From NCBI GenBank assembly GCA_023415305.1, contig JAEZKZ010000036.1:159693-223692 (forward strand): 64,000 bases of DNA, in the 5' to 3' direction. Origin of the DNA: Bacillota bacterium. Its GTDB lineage: Bacteria > Bacillota > Clostridia > Acetivibrionales > DSM-1351. Shown piece by piece: positions 45,281 to 54,758 of the stretch (positions are counted from its first letter, which is position 1; the number at the start of each line of letters is the position of its first letter). Position numbers and translations under genes: made by a program. A model generated the notes under the pieces. The model ran no database searches. It saw nothing but the letters and a program-made list of their open reading frames with translations, and was not told the DNA's origin.

Positions 45281-47065
45281 CTACAACACCTCTTCATATC
45301 TTTGTACGTTATTACTGGGTAAATGAATAATGACCGTTACACCCCCCCAGGAGTTCTGTTGGTAATGCAGTCCGTACTCCTTTCCAAACATGAGCTCAAT
45401 TCTTTTATTTACATTTCTGATACCATAGCCGAAATCCTTGTCATATTCTGAAATTGAACAATTCATTTTCTCAATCTGACTTTCAGACATACCTGTCCCG
45501 TTATCAGAGATTTTTATGTACACATCCTCTGCCCATTTGCTGGCTTTTAAATATATTCTTCCCGGTTTTCCCTCCCTAACCTTTATTCCATGATATATGG
45601 AATTTTCAACAAGGGGCTGAAGGGTTATCTTTGGAATAGGAATGTTCTTGCAATCTTCATCTATTTCCAAGTCAAATTCTATAATATTGTCATATCTGAT
45701 ATTTTGTATGTATAAATAATTCCTTACATGGTCAATCTCCTGTTCAAGTGGAATAACATCCTTCCCTTTACTAAGGCATAGTCTGTAATATTGTGCCAGA
45801 ACTTTTACAAAATCCGATATATCCTCATTACCGTCAGCTGTAGCCTGCCAATGTATGCACTCAAGAGTATTATAAAGAAAGTGGGGTTGAATCTGGGCCT
45901 GAAGAGCATTAAACTTGATCTGGTCCATTTGCTGCTGCTCCAGCTTCACCTGCTCAACCAGTCCATTAATTTTTCCCATCATATAGTTAAAGCCGTTTCC
46001 TAGATTCACAAAATCTATACCGACATTTTCAATGTTAATCCTAACATCCAGGTTACCCTCTGCTGCGCAGTTCATACCCTTAACTATTTTATCAAGGGGT
46101 TTATAGGTTCTGTTCAATATCTTCTTGCAAATTATCATTCCGAAATATGCTACTGCTACAGATATAACAATCAGAAGCACAATCATTAAGAGACTGTCTC
46201 TGTACATATTCATTAATGGTATCCTGCTGACAATATAATAATTCCAATTACCTATCTTCTGGTAATTGTAAATATCTGAAATTACTGTGAAATCACCACT
46301 TGAACCCTTCAGCATTTCAGAATATTCAAATTTGGTGCCAATAGAATCACTATTCGTGCAAGATACAATAGTATTTGAAGTATCCACCAACATCATTTTC
46401 GAGTCGAAGCTCATTGAACTCTTATTTGAAAGTCCCTCAAATATGCTGTTATCAATTACTATGCACAAAATACCTATTTCATTAATCATTTTACTCACAG
46501 AATAAACAGGCATATATATACTCAGCATATTTTTATCCTTGATTTGAAACATATCGTTAACACTCATTCGGAGAGTTCCCGGATTTCGGCTGACAATACT
46601 GTTTATATAATCCTTCCTAAGGGTATCTTTAAAAGTGCTCAAGGTCATATTTATATTACCCTTGAAAATAGTATCATCAAAAGTATAGCTGTCTATAGCT
46701 ATAACTCTTATTCCTGAATGTGAATCAAATGTACTCTGCAAGGAGCTATTCACGCTACGTACAAGGGAGAAATAGTTAGGGTCACTCGGACCCTCACTTC
46801 TTAAATATCTCTGAATTGATTCATCAATGATCATTGATTCTGCAAGCTCTTTATAACTTTCCAGAGTATACTCGTAGCTTGTAGCCATTGTTGATAATTG
46901 CATCCTTGCAATATTATTGGATTGCGTTATATAGGTTGCGATATAAAAGGAGGTAAAAAAGGTAATCGTTATTATTGATATTCCGTAAATCAAGCTGGTT
47001 ACAAAAACATAAATCTTTTTGTTCAAATTCCAACTATTAAACTTTCTTATCAAATTCTCGGCCAC
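45281..47065 (-). CDS. Sensor histidine kinase (YesM-like)
   Basis: This 594-residue kinase has a transmembrane helix near residues 18-40, an extracellular sensor of about 230 residues, a second helix near 280-305, a HAMP-like segment, the phospho-histidine in QAQIQPHFLYNTLECIHW, and an ATPase with N-box NSIYHG and DNGTGMS. The start is GTG, behind AAGGTGA. It follows the permease genes by 93 bases and may use a promoter in that gap with a TATAAT near its start. It forms a pair with the downstream response regulator. Confidence 0.92.
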   Translation of the reverse strand: MAENLIRKFNSWNLNKKIYVFVTSLIYGISIITITFFTSFYIATYITQSNNIARMQLSTMATSYEYTLESYKELAESMIIDESIQRYLRSEGPSDPNYFSLVRSVNSSLQSTFDSHSGIRVIAIDSYTFDDTIFKGNINMTLSTFKDTLRKDYINSIVSRNPGTLRMSVNDMFQIKDKNMLSIYMPVYSVSKMINEIGILCIVIDNSIFEGLSNKSSMSFDSKMMLVDTSNTIVSCTNSDSIGTKFEYSEMLKGSSGDFTVISDIYNYQKIGNWNYYIVSRIPLMNMYRDSLLMIVLLIVISVAVAYFGMIICKKILNRTYKPLDKIVKGMNCAAEGNLDVRINIENVGIDFVNLGNGFNYMMGKINGLVEQVKLEQQQMDQIKFNALQAQIQPHFLYNTLECIHWQATADGNEDISDFVKVLAQYYRLCLSKGKDVIPLEQEIDHVRNYLYIQNIRYDNIIEFDLEIDEDCKNIPIPKITLQPLVENSIYHGIKVREGKPGRIYLKASKWAEDVYIKISDNGTGMSESQIEKMNCSISEYDKDFGYGIRNVNKRIELMFGKEYGLHYQQNSWGGVTVIIHLPSNNVQRYEEVL

Positions 47066-47158
47066 TTTGTCACCTTTTCTCGAATTTTGTCATATAACTA
47101 ATTATACCATATCCCTACAGAAATATCCCTTATTAGCTAACATTAATCAACACCTTAC

Positions 47159-48016
47159 CTAGCCCTTGACAGCACCGGCCATTAATCCCTTCACCAGCTT
47201 ATCCTGAAGGATAATAAATAATATAATCATTGGTAATACAGTGAGTACCAGTACTGCCATTATCACAGGTATATTCATGGAATGCTCACCCTGAAAGGCT
47301 GAAATTGCAAGCGGAAGAGTTTTGGCAGCCTTTGATTGTGTAAGAGTGTTTGCAAAAATAAATTCATTCCAGATAGCAACTCCGTTATAAATGGCCAGAG
47401 TAGATATTCCCGCTTTTGACAGAGGAAGAATTATGTAAAAGAAATTTCTGAACTTTCCGCACCCGTCAATTTCGGCAGATTCTTCAACTTCCTTAGGTAT
47501 AGATGCCATAAAGGTTGTAAGTATATAACAGGATATAGGAATACTAAAGGCAACATTGGGCCCAATCAAACCCCAAAGTCTATCATACATATTCATGGAA
47601 GTTGTCATTTTGAAAACCGGTATCAACGTTACATGAATGGGTATTGACATACAAGCAATAATGAGCCCGAAAATGAAATTTCTCAATTTGAACTGCATTC
47701 TTGAAAGTGGGTAAGAAGCGCAAGCAGTTATAAACAGAAGTATTACTAATGAAACCACAAGTAAAATAACACTATTTATAAAATACCCGACAAAACCCTT
47801 AGACAAAACCTCAATGTAATTTTTCGGGTACCAGGATTCAGGAAGCTGAAACACGCCTTTTTGCAGCATCTCAAACTGACCCTTAAAGGAATTCAATACC
47901 ATATAAATGAAAGGAAGTCCGGTTGCAACCACCCAGATTATTGCCAGAAAAAAAGCGAATATCCACGTTATTTTTACATTTGGCCTTGTTTTTTTCTCAC
48001 TTTTTCCACTAAACAT
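47159..48016 (-). CDS. Sugar ABC transporter permease, MalG type
   Basis: This 285-residue permease has six membrane segments and the EAA loop EVEESAEIDGCGKFRNFFYIIL. I choose the ATG at 48016, nine bases from AAAGGA, over the ATG at 48025 that abuts that motif. The chosen ATG overlaps the stop of the preceding permease gene by 8 bases, a coupled arrangement. It is part of the third CUT1 importer; the sugar is not predictable because no hydrolase accompanies it. Confidence 0.9.
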   Translation of the reverse strand: MFSGKSEKKTRPNVKITWIFAFFLAIIWVVATGLPFIYMVLNSFKGQFEMLQKGVFQLPESWYPKNYIEVLSKGFVGYFINSVILLVVSLVILLFITACASYPLSRMQFKLRNFIFGLIIACMSIPIHVTLIPVFKMTTSMNMYDRLWGLIGPNVAFSIPISCYILTTFMASIPKEVEESAEIDGCGKFRNFFYIILPLSKAGISTLAIYNGVAIWNEFIFANTLTQSKAAKTLPLAISAFQGEHSMNIPVIMAVLVLTVLPMIILFIILQDKLVKGLMAGAVKG

Positions 48017-48911
48017 AATCTTCATTCCTTTCTTTTATGATAGATTGTATAATGAGTGCAATTGAGGTTACAAGAATAAACATCGCTGCTGCAGTAGTTG
48101 AACCATAACCCATCTTAAAGTGCTGGAAGGACATCTTGTACATGTATGTAGCCATAAGCTCGGTTGCTGTTCCAGGTCCTCCGCCTGTCATAACATATAT
48201 CAGGTCAAAGTATTTAAGGGAGCCGATGAGACTTAGTATGCATGCAGTTTTAATAACAGGCCTTAATAATGGTAAGGCCACATACCTAAAGTATTGTCCC
48301 CTTGTTGCACCATCAATAATTGTAGCCTCATAAATATCGGTGCCGATATTACTGTAGCCTGCTATAAAGTACACCATATAGAAAGGAGTATACTGCCAGG
48401 CAATTACACCTATAACTGTATACAAGGCATGGGGCGCTCGACCAAGGAGATCCACCTTTCCGCCTCCGAGCCACTGTGAAATAGTGCTTATAATACCACC
48501 TGAGGTTGCCAGTGCATACGCGAAAAGAAAACCGATGGCAACTGAGGACATTAATAGTGGAAGAAACCAAATAACCTTAAATACATTAACTCTCTTTCCA
48601 AAGGCATCAAGAAAAGTTGCCAGTGCGAGTCCAAGGGGTATTTGTATTAGAATTGATAATATCATTATTATGATATTGTTTTTAAATGAAAGCCAGAACT
48701 TTGTATCTGCCAAAAGTTCCTTCCAATTATCAAGTCCTATATAATTCTTATTTGCCGAAATACCATTCCATTTATACAGGCTTATATCAAAGGTTTGAAA
48801 AATGGGATATATTATGTAAATAACCATTATGACTAGTACAGGTGCAAGAAACACGCTGGCAGCTATACGTGTATTTTTCCGCCTGGTTTGGGCAAGCGTC
48901 ATGATTTTCAC
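48009..48911 (-). CDS. Sugar ABC transporter permease, MalF type
   Basis: This 300-residue permease of the UgpA/MalF type has the first helix near residues 15-35 and the EAA loop IYEATIIDGATRGQYFRYVALP. The start is GTG at 48911, eight bases after GGAGG; the open frame begins at an upstream TTG (48926) with no ribosome site. A stem-loop at 48944-48990 separates it from the binding-protein gene. Confidence 0.88.
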   Translation of the reverse strand: MKIMTLAQTRRKNTRIAASVFLAPVLVIMVIYIIYPIFQTFDISLYKWNGISANKNYIGLDNWKELLADTKFWLSFKNNIIIMILSILIQIPLGLALATFLDAFGKRVNVFKVIWFLPLLMSSVAIGFLFAYALATSGGIISTISQWLGGGKVDLLGRAPHALYTVIGVIAWQYTPFYMVYFIAGYSNIGTDIYEATIIDGATRGQYFRYVALPLLRPVIKTACILSLIGSLKYFDLIYVMTGGGPGTATELMATYMYKMSFQHFKMGYGSTTAAAMFILVTSIALIIQSIIKERNEDYV

Positions 48912-48943
48912 AGGATCTACCTCCAATTGGCTAATAATTTAAA

Positions 48944-48990
48944 GGAAGCCCACAGTAAAGTAAGTTCATCTTATTCACTATGGGCTTTCC
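48944..48990 (-). promoter_or_regulatory. Stem-loop between binding-protein and permease genes
   Basis: GGAAGCCCA pairs with TGGGCTTTCC, extended by AGT/ACT and TAAG/CTTA. It begins about 40 bases past the binding-protein stop and lacks a strong T run. This suggests partial termination or 3'-end protection of the binding-protein message. Confidence 0.6.
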
Positions 48991-49028
48991 CTATATCCGC
49001 TTATGCAGTGTTCTCTAAACTCTGATTA

Positions 49029-50432
49029 CTATTTGCCTGCTAAGTACTTCTGCATAGCATCATTAAGTTCTTTGTTAGCTTCTTTTCCAGTCTTTGTAAG
49101 TCCAAAGATTTCCTGTGAAGTAGACTTGTGTGCTTCTGATACTTCTGGTGGTAAATACTGGTCGTACCAGAGCTGTACGTTACTAGCACTTGAGAAGTCC
49201 TTCCAAACCTGCTGCATACATTGATCCTGAATGGTATCACCCATTCCTTCTATTGAAGGTATTAATCCTCCTTCAAGTTGTTCCTTGTTGTACTGATCAC
49301 CATTGTAGTACTGGGTTGCCAGTATAAAGCAGGCATTGAGTAGATCCTTGTCATCTCCTGTGTTAAAGTTGAAACCGTTACCTATTGATGTTCCAACAAC
49401 TATAGATTGATCAGCACTGCTGGATTCCAGCTTAGGAAATGCAAAGTAACCAATATTTTTTGTATACCATTCTGCATTATCACTCTTCATTAATGTTGCC
49501 TGCCATGAACCATGTAACATCATCGCAGCTTCTTCCTTATACATTAACTGTCTGTCCTGGCCATCGTCAGTGTTTAAGCTGTTAACTCCATCTGGGAAAT
49601 ATCCAGCCTTAACCCATTTTTGGATTGTATCAGCTGCATATTGGAATGCAGGTGATTCAAAGCTTCCGGTTCCATCAACAGCTGCGTTAAATTCTTCAAC
49701 ACCGCCGTAACGGGCTGCCAGATACATAAAGTACATTGAACCTGTCCACTTGTTTTGGTTAGCAAGTGAGAAAGGTGTATAACCTTTAGCCTTTAAGGTT
49801 TCACAGGCTTTTTCCAGCTCTGCTATAGTCTGTGGAACCTGAATTCCGCATTTTTCAAATATTGTTTTGTTGTAGAATATACCGCTACCACCAATTCCTC
49901 CATATGGAACTGAGTATATTTCACCTTTGTATGTACTCTGTGCTATGGCAGCTTTTAAGAACTTAACATCACAGTATTTGTTCATGAGTTCTGTTATTGG
50001 CACTGCGAAGCCGGAATCTATGTACTCATTCATAGGTCCGCCACCCCAGTGTATGTACATGGTAGGACACTGACCTGAGCTCATTGCAACTACCAGTTTC
50101 TGTTTGTAGGTATCATTTTGAATGTGAGTAGTTTCAACCTTAACATTTGGATAATCCTTCATAAACCGATCTACGGCACCTTGTTGAATCTCTGCTTGGG
50201 GACTGTCAGTAGCTATGTCCCAAAGGGTAAATTTAATTTCCTTATCAGGTACCTTCAGGGTATCATCTCCTGCCGAACCATTTGAGGATGCAACAGTACT
50301 TGAAGTAGCTGCCACTGATGAAGAAGCTGCTGACGAGTCAGAACTTGAACTTGAACCAGAGCCACACCCCATTACAGTTGCTGACAAGAATGCAAGTGCT
50401 GTCATTAACGACGCGATCTTTTTAAATTTCAT
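49029..50432 (-). CDS. Extracellular sugar-binding lipoprotein (MalE/UgpB type)
   Basis: This 467-residue family 1 solute-binding lipoprotein has a signal peptide with lipobox TVMGC (Cys23) and a long serine/alanine-rich linker to about residue 55. The mature part has typical features such as VPYGGIGGSGIFYNKTIFEKCG. It is shorter than the two LplA-like proteins in this window and matches MsmE/UgpB-type proteins. It heads the third importer operon. AAAGGAGG precedes the ATG. The cargo is unknown. Confidence 0.9.
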   Translation of the reverse strand: MKFKKIASLMTALAFLSATVMGCGSGSSSSSDSSAASSSVAATSSTVASSNGSAGDDTLKVPDKEIKFTLWDIATDSPQAEIQQGAVDRFMKDYPNVKVETTHIQNDTYKQKLVVAMSSGQCPTMYIHWGGGPMNEYIDSGFAVPITELMNKYCDVKFLKAAIAQSTYKGEIYSVPYGGIGGSGIFYNKTIFEKCGIQVPQTIAELEKACETLKAKGYTPFSLANQNKWTGSMYFMYLAARYGGVEEFNAAVDGTGSFESPAFQYAADTIQKWVKAGYFPDGVNSLNTDDGQDRQLMYKEEAAMMLHGSWQATLMKSDNAEWYTKNIGYFAFPKLESSSADQSIVVGTSIGNGFNFNTGDDKDLLNACFILATQYYNGDQYNKEQLEGGLIPSIEGMGDTIQDQCMQQVWKDFSSASNVQLWYDQYLPPEVSEAHKSTSQEIFGLTKTGKEANKELNDAMQKYLAGK

Positions 50433-50682
50433 ACTTGATTCCTCCTTTAATTAATCAGTGTTTTTATAGTTAAATATTAACATAATAACTTTCCTTAAGA
50501 AATTTAATTATCTGCATATTTTCTATAAAATTCTTGACTAATTAAAAGTAGTTGATGACCCATAAAGTTTACTAATCGAATGAACATTATTTGGGTATTT
50601 TTAACCGTTAACCAGGGATTTCCTATTTAATTTGGTCATATTCAGGTCACATTCCCCATTTATATTAGGTATATCGATAATC

Positions 50683-50696
50683 ATTACAGCTGTAAT
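50683..50696. promoter_or_regulatory. Perfect palindrome upstream of the ABC exporter
   Basis: ATTACAGCTGTAAT is a perfect 14-base palindrome, with partly symmetric flanks (GATAAT on one side, AGATAAT on the other). It lies 50 bases before the exporter permease start. Its core TACAGCTGTA fits the TACANNTGTA form of CopY/BlaI-type operators, though no such regulator is encoded here. The 314-base gap 50433-50746 shows no gene. Confidence 0.5.
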
Positions 50697-50746
50697 ATAG
50701 ATAATTAAAATATTTATAATAATCATATAAGGAAAGAGGTAAAGTT

Positions 50747-51838
50747 ATGAAATTAGCATGGAAAGAAATAAAGCATAGCATATCAAAATATTTATTAATA
50801 GAGGGCATCCTTGTTCTGATGATATTTATGGTTGTATTTTTATCAGGTCTGGCAAATGGACTTGGTTGGGCAATTAGTGCCTCCATTGAAAAGACAGATG
50901 CTGAGTATTTCGTAATGAGTACAGATGCAGAAAAATTAATCTCTATATCCAATGTAGACCCAGAGGTATTAGAGCAAGTAGCAGCTCAATCCAATGACAA
51001 TGTAACAAATCTGAACATTAAAAGATCCAATATCAACACGTTATCGGATGAGCAGAAATTAGATATTACCTACTTTGCTATTGATCCTGAGAGTTTTCTT
51101 TCTCCGGAAATAGCTGAAGGGGAAGCTTTATCAAAATCCTCTGCAAAATATCCTGTTTTATTGGATGATTCCTTTAAAGAACAAAATATAGGCATTGGTG
51201 ATGTGGTAGAGGATTCATCAACAGGTCTTTCTTTAACAGTAGTAGGATTTATTCAGGACGAAATTTACGGGCACTCACCAGTAGGCTTTATTGGGGCTGA
51301 TACATTTACAGCACTCAATCTGGAGGTAAATTCTTCTTACACTGAAAAGTATAATGCAATCGCAGTTCAGGGCTCGGATATCGAAAATATCAATATAAAA
51401 GGATTAGAAGTAATTGATAAAGCAACCGTGGTTAGTAATCTTCCAGGATACGCCGCTGAGCAGTTAACCATTAAGATGATTCTTTGGGTTCTGGTGATAA
51501 TCTCTGCAGCAGTTCAAGGTGTATTTTTCTATGTAGTTACGATACAGAAGCAAAAACAGTTTGGTGTTCTTAAAGCCATAGGGATGAAGATGTCAGAACT
51601 TACAAGATATATAATGAGTCAGGTTCTAATTCTATCACTGATTGGAGTGATCATCGGCAATCTTCTTGCCATAGGTATGGCAGCTATGCTCCCGGGTAGT
51701 ATGCCGTTTACTCTTAAAATACCGGCGGTGATTATTGTATCTATTGTTTTTATCATAATCTCCCTGGTAACCAGTTTAGTATCCATAAGAAAAGTTGCAA
51801 AAGTTGATCCAATCGTAATAATAGGAGGAAATGAATAA
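50747..51838 (+). CDS. FtsX-like ABC transporter permease (HrtB-like)
   Basis: This 363-residue permease of the MacB/FtsX type has one N-terminal membrane helix (about 15-40, YLLIEGILVLMIFMVVFL), an extracellular domain of about 190 residues, and three C-terminal helices. The N-terminal MKLAWKEIKHSISKYLL segment and length match the HrtB heme-exporter group. Together with an ATPase and a two-component system the locus recalls HrtBA-HssRS, but export of a peptide or antibiotic is equally possible. AAAGAGGT precedes the ATG. It overlaps the ATPase gene by one base. Confidence 0.85.
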   Translation: MKLAWKEIKHSISKYLLIEGILVLMIFMVVFLSGLANGLGWAISASIEKTDAEYFVMSTDAEKLISISNVDPEVLEQVAAQSNDNVTNLNIKRSNINTLSDEQKLDITYFAIDPESFLSPEIAEGEALSKSSAKYPVLLDDSFKEQNIGIGDVVEDSSTGLSLTVVGFIQDEIYGHSPVGFIGADTFTALNLEVNSSYTEKYNAIAVQGSDIENINIKGLEVIDKATVVSNLPGYAAEQLTIKMILWVLVIISAAVQGVFFYVVTIQKQKQFGVLKAIGMKMSELTRYIMSQVLILSLIGVIIGNLLAIGMAAMLPGSMPFTLKIPAVIIVSIVFIIISLVTSLVSIRKVAKVDPIVIIGGNE

Positions 51839-52527
51839 TGAAAAATGAATATGCATTACAGTTAAATAATATATCAAAATCATATCAGGATGGTGACCAA
51901 GAAAATAATATACTAAAAAATGTTTCCCTGGAGGTAAAGCCGGGTGAATTCATTGCAATTATTGGTCCCTCCGGCTCAGGCAAAAGTACGTTTCTATCCA
52001 TATCCGGTGCGTTACTTTCACCTACAGATGGCAGTGTGATGGTAGGGGGACAAAAGCTTTTGAAGAAGCAAAACAATCAACTGGTTAAAATTCGCAGGGA
52101 GAAGATTGGATTTATTTTTCAGAGCCATCACTTACTTCCTTATTTAACAGCAAAAGAGCAGCTTACATTTGTGACTGATATGAATAAAAAGAATGGGAAA
52201 ACTAAGATGAATGCAGATGATATGCTGGAGGATCTTGGACTGTCAGGATGTGCAAATAAATATCCCGCAAAGATGTCCGGTGGTGAAAAACAACGTGTGG
52301 CAATCGCAAGAGCATTTATGAATAATCCAGATGTTATTCTAGCCGATGAGCCCACAGCGAGCTTAGATGGAATTAGGGGCAGACAGGTTGTGGAATTAAT
52401 TAAAAAGGAAGTTAAGAAACATAATAAGGCGGCCATTATGGTAACTCATGATGAAAGAGTATTAGACCTTGTTGATGTTATATATCGATTAGAAAATGCT
52501 GAATTGAAAAAGGTAGTCAATCATTAA
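51838..52527 (+). CDS. ABC transporter ATPase (HrtA/MacB-like)
   Basis: This 229-residue ATPase of the LolD/MacB group has Walker A GPSGSGKST near residue 42, Q-loop FQSHHLLP, signature MSGGEKQRVAIARAF and Walker B VILADEPTASLD, followed by a THDERV H-loop. It energises the FtsX-like permease encoded one base upstream. AGGAGG lies at the end of that gene. The two-component genes follow within 20 bases. Confidence 0.92.
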   Translation: MKNEYALQLNNISKSYQDGDQENNILKNVSLEVKPGEFIAIIGPSGSGKSTFLSISGALLSPTDGSVMVGGQKLLKKQNNQLVKIRREKIGFIFQSHHLLPYLTAKEQLTFVTDMNKKNGKTKMNADDMLEDLGLSGCANKYPAKMSGGEKQRVAIARAFMNNPDVILADEPTASLDGIRGRQVVELIKKEVKKHNKAAIMVTHDERVLDLVDVIYRLENAELKKVVNH

Positions 52528-52546
52528 ATCGAAAGTGGGTGATAGT

Positions 52547-53104
52547 ATGTTCTCCATTCTTGTTGTTGAAGATGATGAGATGCTGAATAAGCTGATATGT
52601 GCAAAACTGCAGCAGGAGTCCTATCGTGTGTTTACGTCATTTGACGGAGAGCAGGCTTTAGACCTACTGGACAAGGAACATGTGGATTTGATTATTAGTG
52701 ATATAATGATGCCAAATATGGATGGATATCAATTAGCCAGGGAGCTTCGTGATGCAGCATATACAATTCCTATTCTAATGATAACAGCGAAGAGTCAATT
52801 TGAGGATATGGAAAAAGGATTTCGTGCTGGAACGGATGATTATATGATCAAGCCCATCAGTATGAGAGAATTGGTACTCCGAGTGAAGGCCTTGTTAAGA
52901 AGAGCTCAAATTGCAAATGAAAAAAAGTTAGTAGTTGGTAGTACCTTGCTTGATTATAATGCACTGACAGTTAAGGTACCTGGGGAAATCTTTGAGATGC
53001 CACCCAAGGAATTCTATTTACTTTTTAAGCTTCTCAGTAATCCCAATAAGATATTTACAAGACAAGAATTAATGGATGAGATATGGGGGATGGATACCAA
53101 TTAG
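52547..53104 (+). pseudogene. OmpR-type response regulator truncated by tandem duplication (N-terminal part)
   Basis: The frame encodes a full receiver domain (Asp9, Asp10, phospho-acceptor Asp52 in LIISDIMMP, Lys in IKPIS) and the start of an OmpR winged helix. It ends after GMDT with Asn and a stop because a 368-base segment is repeated out of frame at 53088. The recognition helix and wing are lost, so a normal DNA-binding regulator cannot be made from this frame. I chose the ATG at 52547 behind GGGTG; the GTG frame from 52535 overlaps that site. A receiver-only product may still be phosphorylated. Confidence 0.85.
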
Positions 53105-53455
53105 CCAGGGAACTTCGTGATGCAGCATATACCATTCCGATTCTAATGATAACTGCGAAGAATCAATTTGAAGATATGGAAAAAGGATTTCGTGCTGGAA
53201 CGGATGATTATATGATTAAACCAATAAGTATGAGAGAATTGGTACTAAGAGTGAAGGCACTATTAAAAAGAGCTCAAATTGCAAATGAAAAAAAGTTATT
53301 AGTAGGCAGTACCCTGCTTGATTATAATGCACTGACAGTTAAGGTAGATGAGGAAATCTTCGAAATGCCCCCCAAGGAATTCTATCTGCTTTTTAAGCTT
53401 TTGAGTAATCCCAATAAGATATTCACAAGACAAGAATTAATGGATGAGATATGGG
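52720..53455 (+). repeat. 368-base direct repeat inside the response-regulator gene
   Basis: Copies 52720-53087 and 53088-53455 match with about 32 differences (near 9%). Most differences are at third codon positions; only about five change an amino acid. The boundaries share the 9-base word GGATGGATA, found in both the receiver (NMDGYQ codons) and the winged helix (GMDT codons). The unit is not a multiple of three, which causes the frameshift. Confidence 0.92.
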
Positions 53456-53583
53456 GGATGGATACCGATGTGGACGACCGTACCATCGATTCTCATATCA
53501 AAAAGCTTCGTCGAAAATTTGAGCATTGTAATGACTTTGAAATAGTGACCATTCGTGGCCTAGGGTATAAATCAAAAATATAG
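53083..53583 (+). pseudogene. OmpR-type response regulator, C-terminal part
   Basis: This 166-codon frame has the second half of a receiver domain (from GYQLAREL through IKPIS) and an intact OmpR winged helix, including DVDDRTIDSHIKKLRRKF and the wing TIRGLGYKS. It lacks the phospho-acceptor Asp and the acidic pocket, so it cannot be phosphorylated normally. Its ATG overlaps the end of the first half by 22 bases with only a weak ribosome site (GGATGAG), so reinitiation is possible. It may act as an unregulated DNA binder or be dead. Confidence 0.82.
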
Positions 53584-53601
53584 AAAGGATTCATATAGTC
53601 C

Positions 53602-54678
53602 ATGGCTAAGAAAAACAGGCAAAGAAGAATATCTCTACGTTTTAAGCTTGCATTGGCATCGGTTATAATCCTTTGCGTTTCCTGTGGAATTGCATATTTC
53701 ATGGTATTTATCGGCTTTTCCTTCTTATATAATGGTCCGATTACCAGTACGGTTGCGTTATCCATGTGTCTTGTCACTTGTGCTATAACCATGATTTTGG
53801 GTGGTGTGGCACTTTGGCATTCAGCAGCTTATGTAATGAATCCTATTACTGAAATCAGCAAAGGGGTGCAAAAGGTAGCCGATGGTGACTTTACAGTACA
53901 ATTATCCTTTCATAATAATCATCTAAAAAGGCAAAAAGAAGCATATTCCGATGAAATTGATGTAATGGCAAGCAATTTTAACAAAATGACACGGGAGCTA
54001 AATGGAATGGACTATATGAGAAAGGATTTTATGAGTAATGTATCCCATGAAATTAAGACTCCCGTTGCAGCCATTGCAGGCTTCTCGGAGATGCTGTTGG
54101 ATGGAGGCCTTAGTGAACAAGAACAAAAGGAATACCTGTCCTATATCTATCAAGAATCGCAGAGGCTCTCTCGTATGAGTGAAAGCATGCTTCATATGTC
54201 CAGATTAGATCATCAGAATATCGTAGACTTGAATCAGGAAGTCCAAGTTGATGAACAAATTAGACGTTGTATTATTTCACTGGGAGAGAAGTGGCATGAC
54301 AGAGATATACAATATGAGCTTAGTCTTGAGAAATGCAGTATACGAAGTGACTACGACTTACTCTTTCAATTGTGGACTAATTTAATCGATAACGCTATTA
54401 AATATTCAGAGCCAAAATGTACAATATGGATTGAAGCTAAGGTTGAAGACAATTCCTTTCAGTTTTCTATCAGGGATGAAGGAATGGGAATATCAAAGGA
54501 AAGTTTAGGTAAAATATATGATAAATTCTATCAGTGTGATGAATCACACAAAAAGCAAGGTAATGGGCTGGGTCTATCCATAGTAAAGAGGATCATCGAA
54601 TTGCTAAATGGCAGTATTTCATGTGAAAGTGAGTTAGGAGTAGGAACCACTATGATCGTTATATTACCTATTAATTAA
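53602..54678 (+). CDS. Sensor histidine kinase
   Basis: This 358-residue kinase has two membrane helices (about 14-38 and 48-72) with a very short external loop, a HAMP-like segment (80-135), the phospho-histidine His149 in SNVSHEIKTP, and an ATPase with N-box NLIDNAIKYS, DEGMGIS and the final GNGLGLSIVKRI. The short loop suggests sensing within the membrane. It appears intact although its partner regulator gene is broken. AAAGGA stands 12 bases before the ATG. Confidence 0.9.
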   Translation: MAKKNRQRRISLRFKLALASVIILCVSCGIAYFMVFIGFSFLYNGPITSTVALSMCLVTCAITMILGGVALWHSAAYVMNPITEISKGVQKVADGDFTVQLSFHNNHLKRQKEAYSDEIDVMASNFNKMTRELNGMDYMRKDFMSNVSHEIKTPVAAIAGFSEMLLDGGLSEQEQKEYLSYIYQESQRLSRMSESMLHMSRLDHQNIVDLNQEVQVDEQIRRCIISLGEKWHDRDIQYELSLEKCSIRSDYDLLFQLWTNLIDNAIKYSEPKCTIWIEAKVEDNSFQFSIRDEGMGISKESLGKIYDKFYQCDESHKKQGNGLGLSIVKRIIELLNGSISCESELGVGTTMIVILPIN

Positions 54679-54693
54679 AGAGAGTGTCCTGTG

Positions 54694-54719
54694 AAAAAAG
54701 ATAGCCCTTCTTCTTTTTT
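54694..54719 (+). terminator. Terminator after the histidine kinase gene
   Basis: AAAAAAGA pairs with TCTTTTTT around an 11-base loop, 16 bases beyond the kinase stop. It is AT-only and therefore weak. Confidence 0.5.
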
Positions 54720-54758
54720 ATAATTATGCGTCTGATTCATTCTTATCGATGTATTTAG

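Noticed and set aside
48349..48570. Small gene opposite or within the MalF-type permease
   Set aside because: It is a shadow frame within a well-supported permease with an intact EAA loop.
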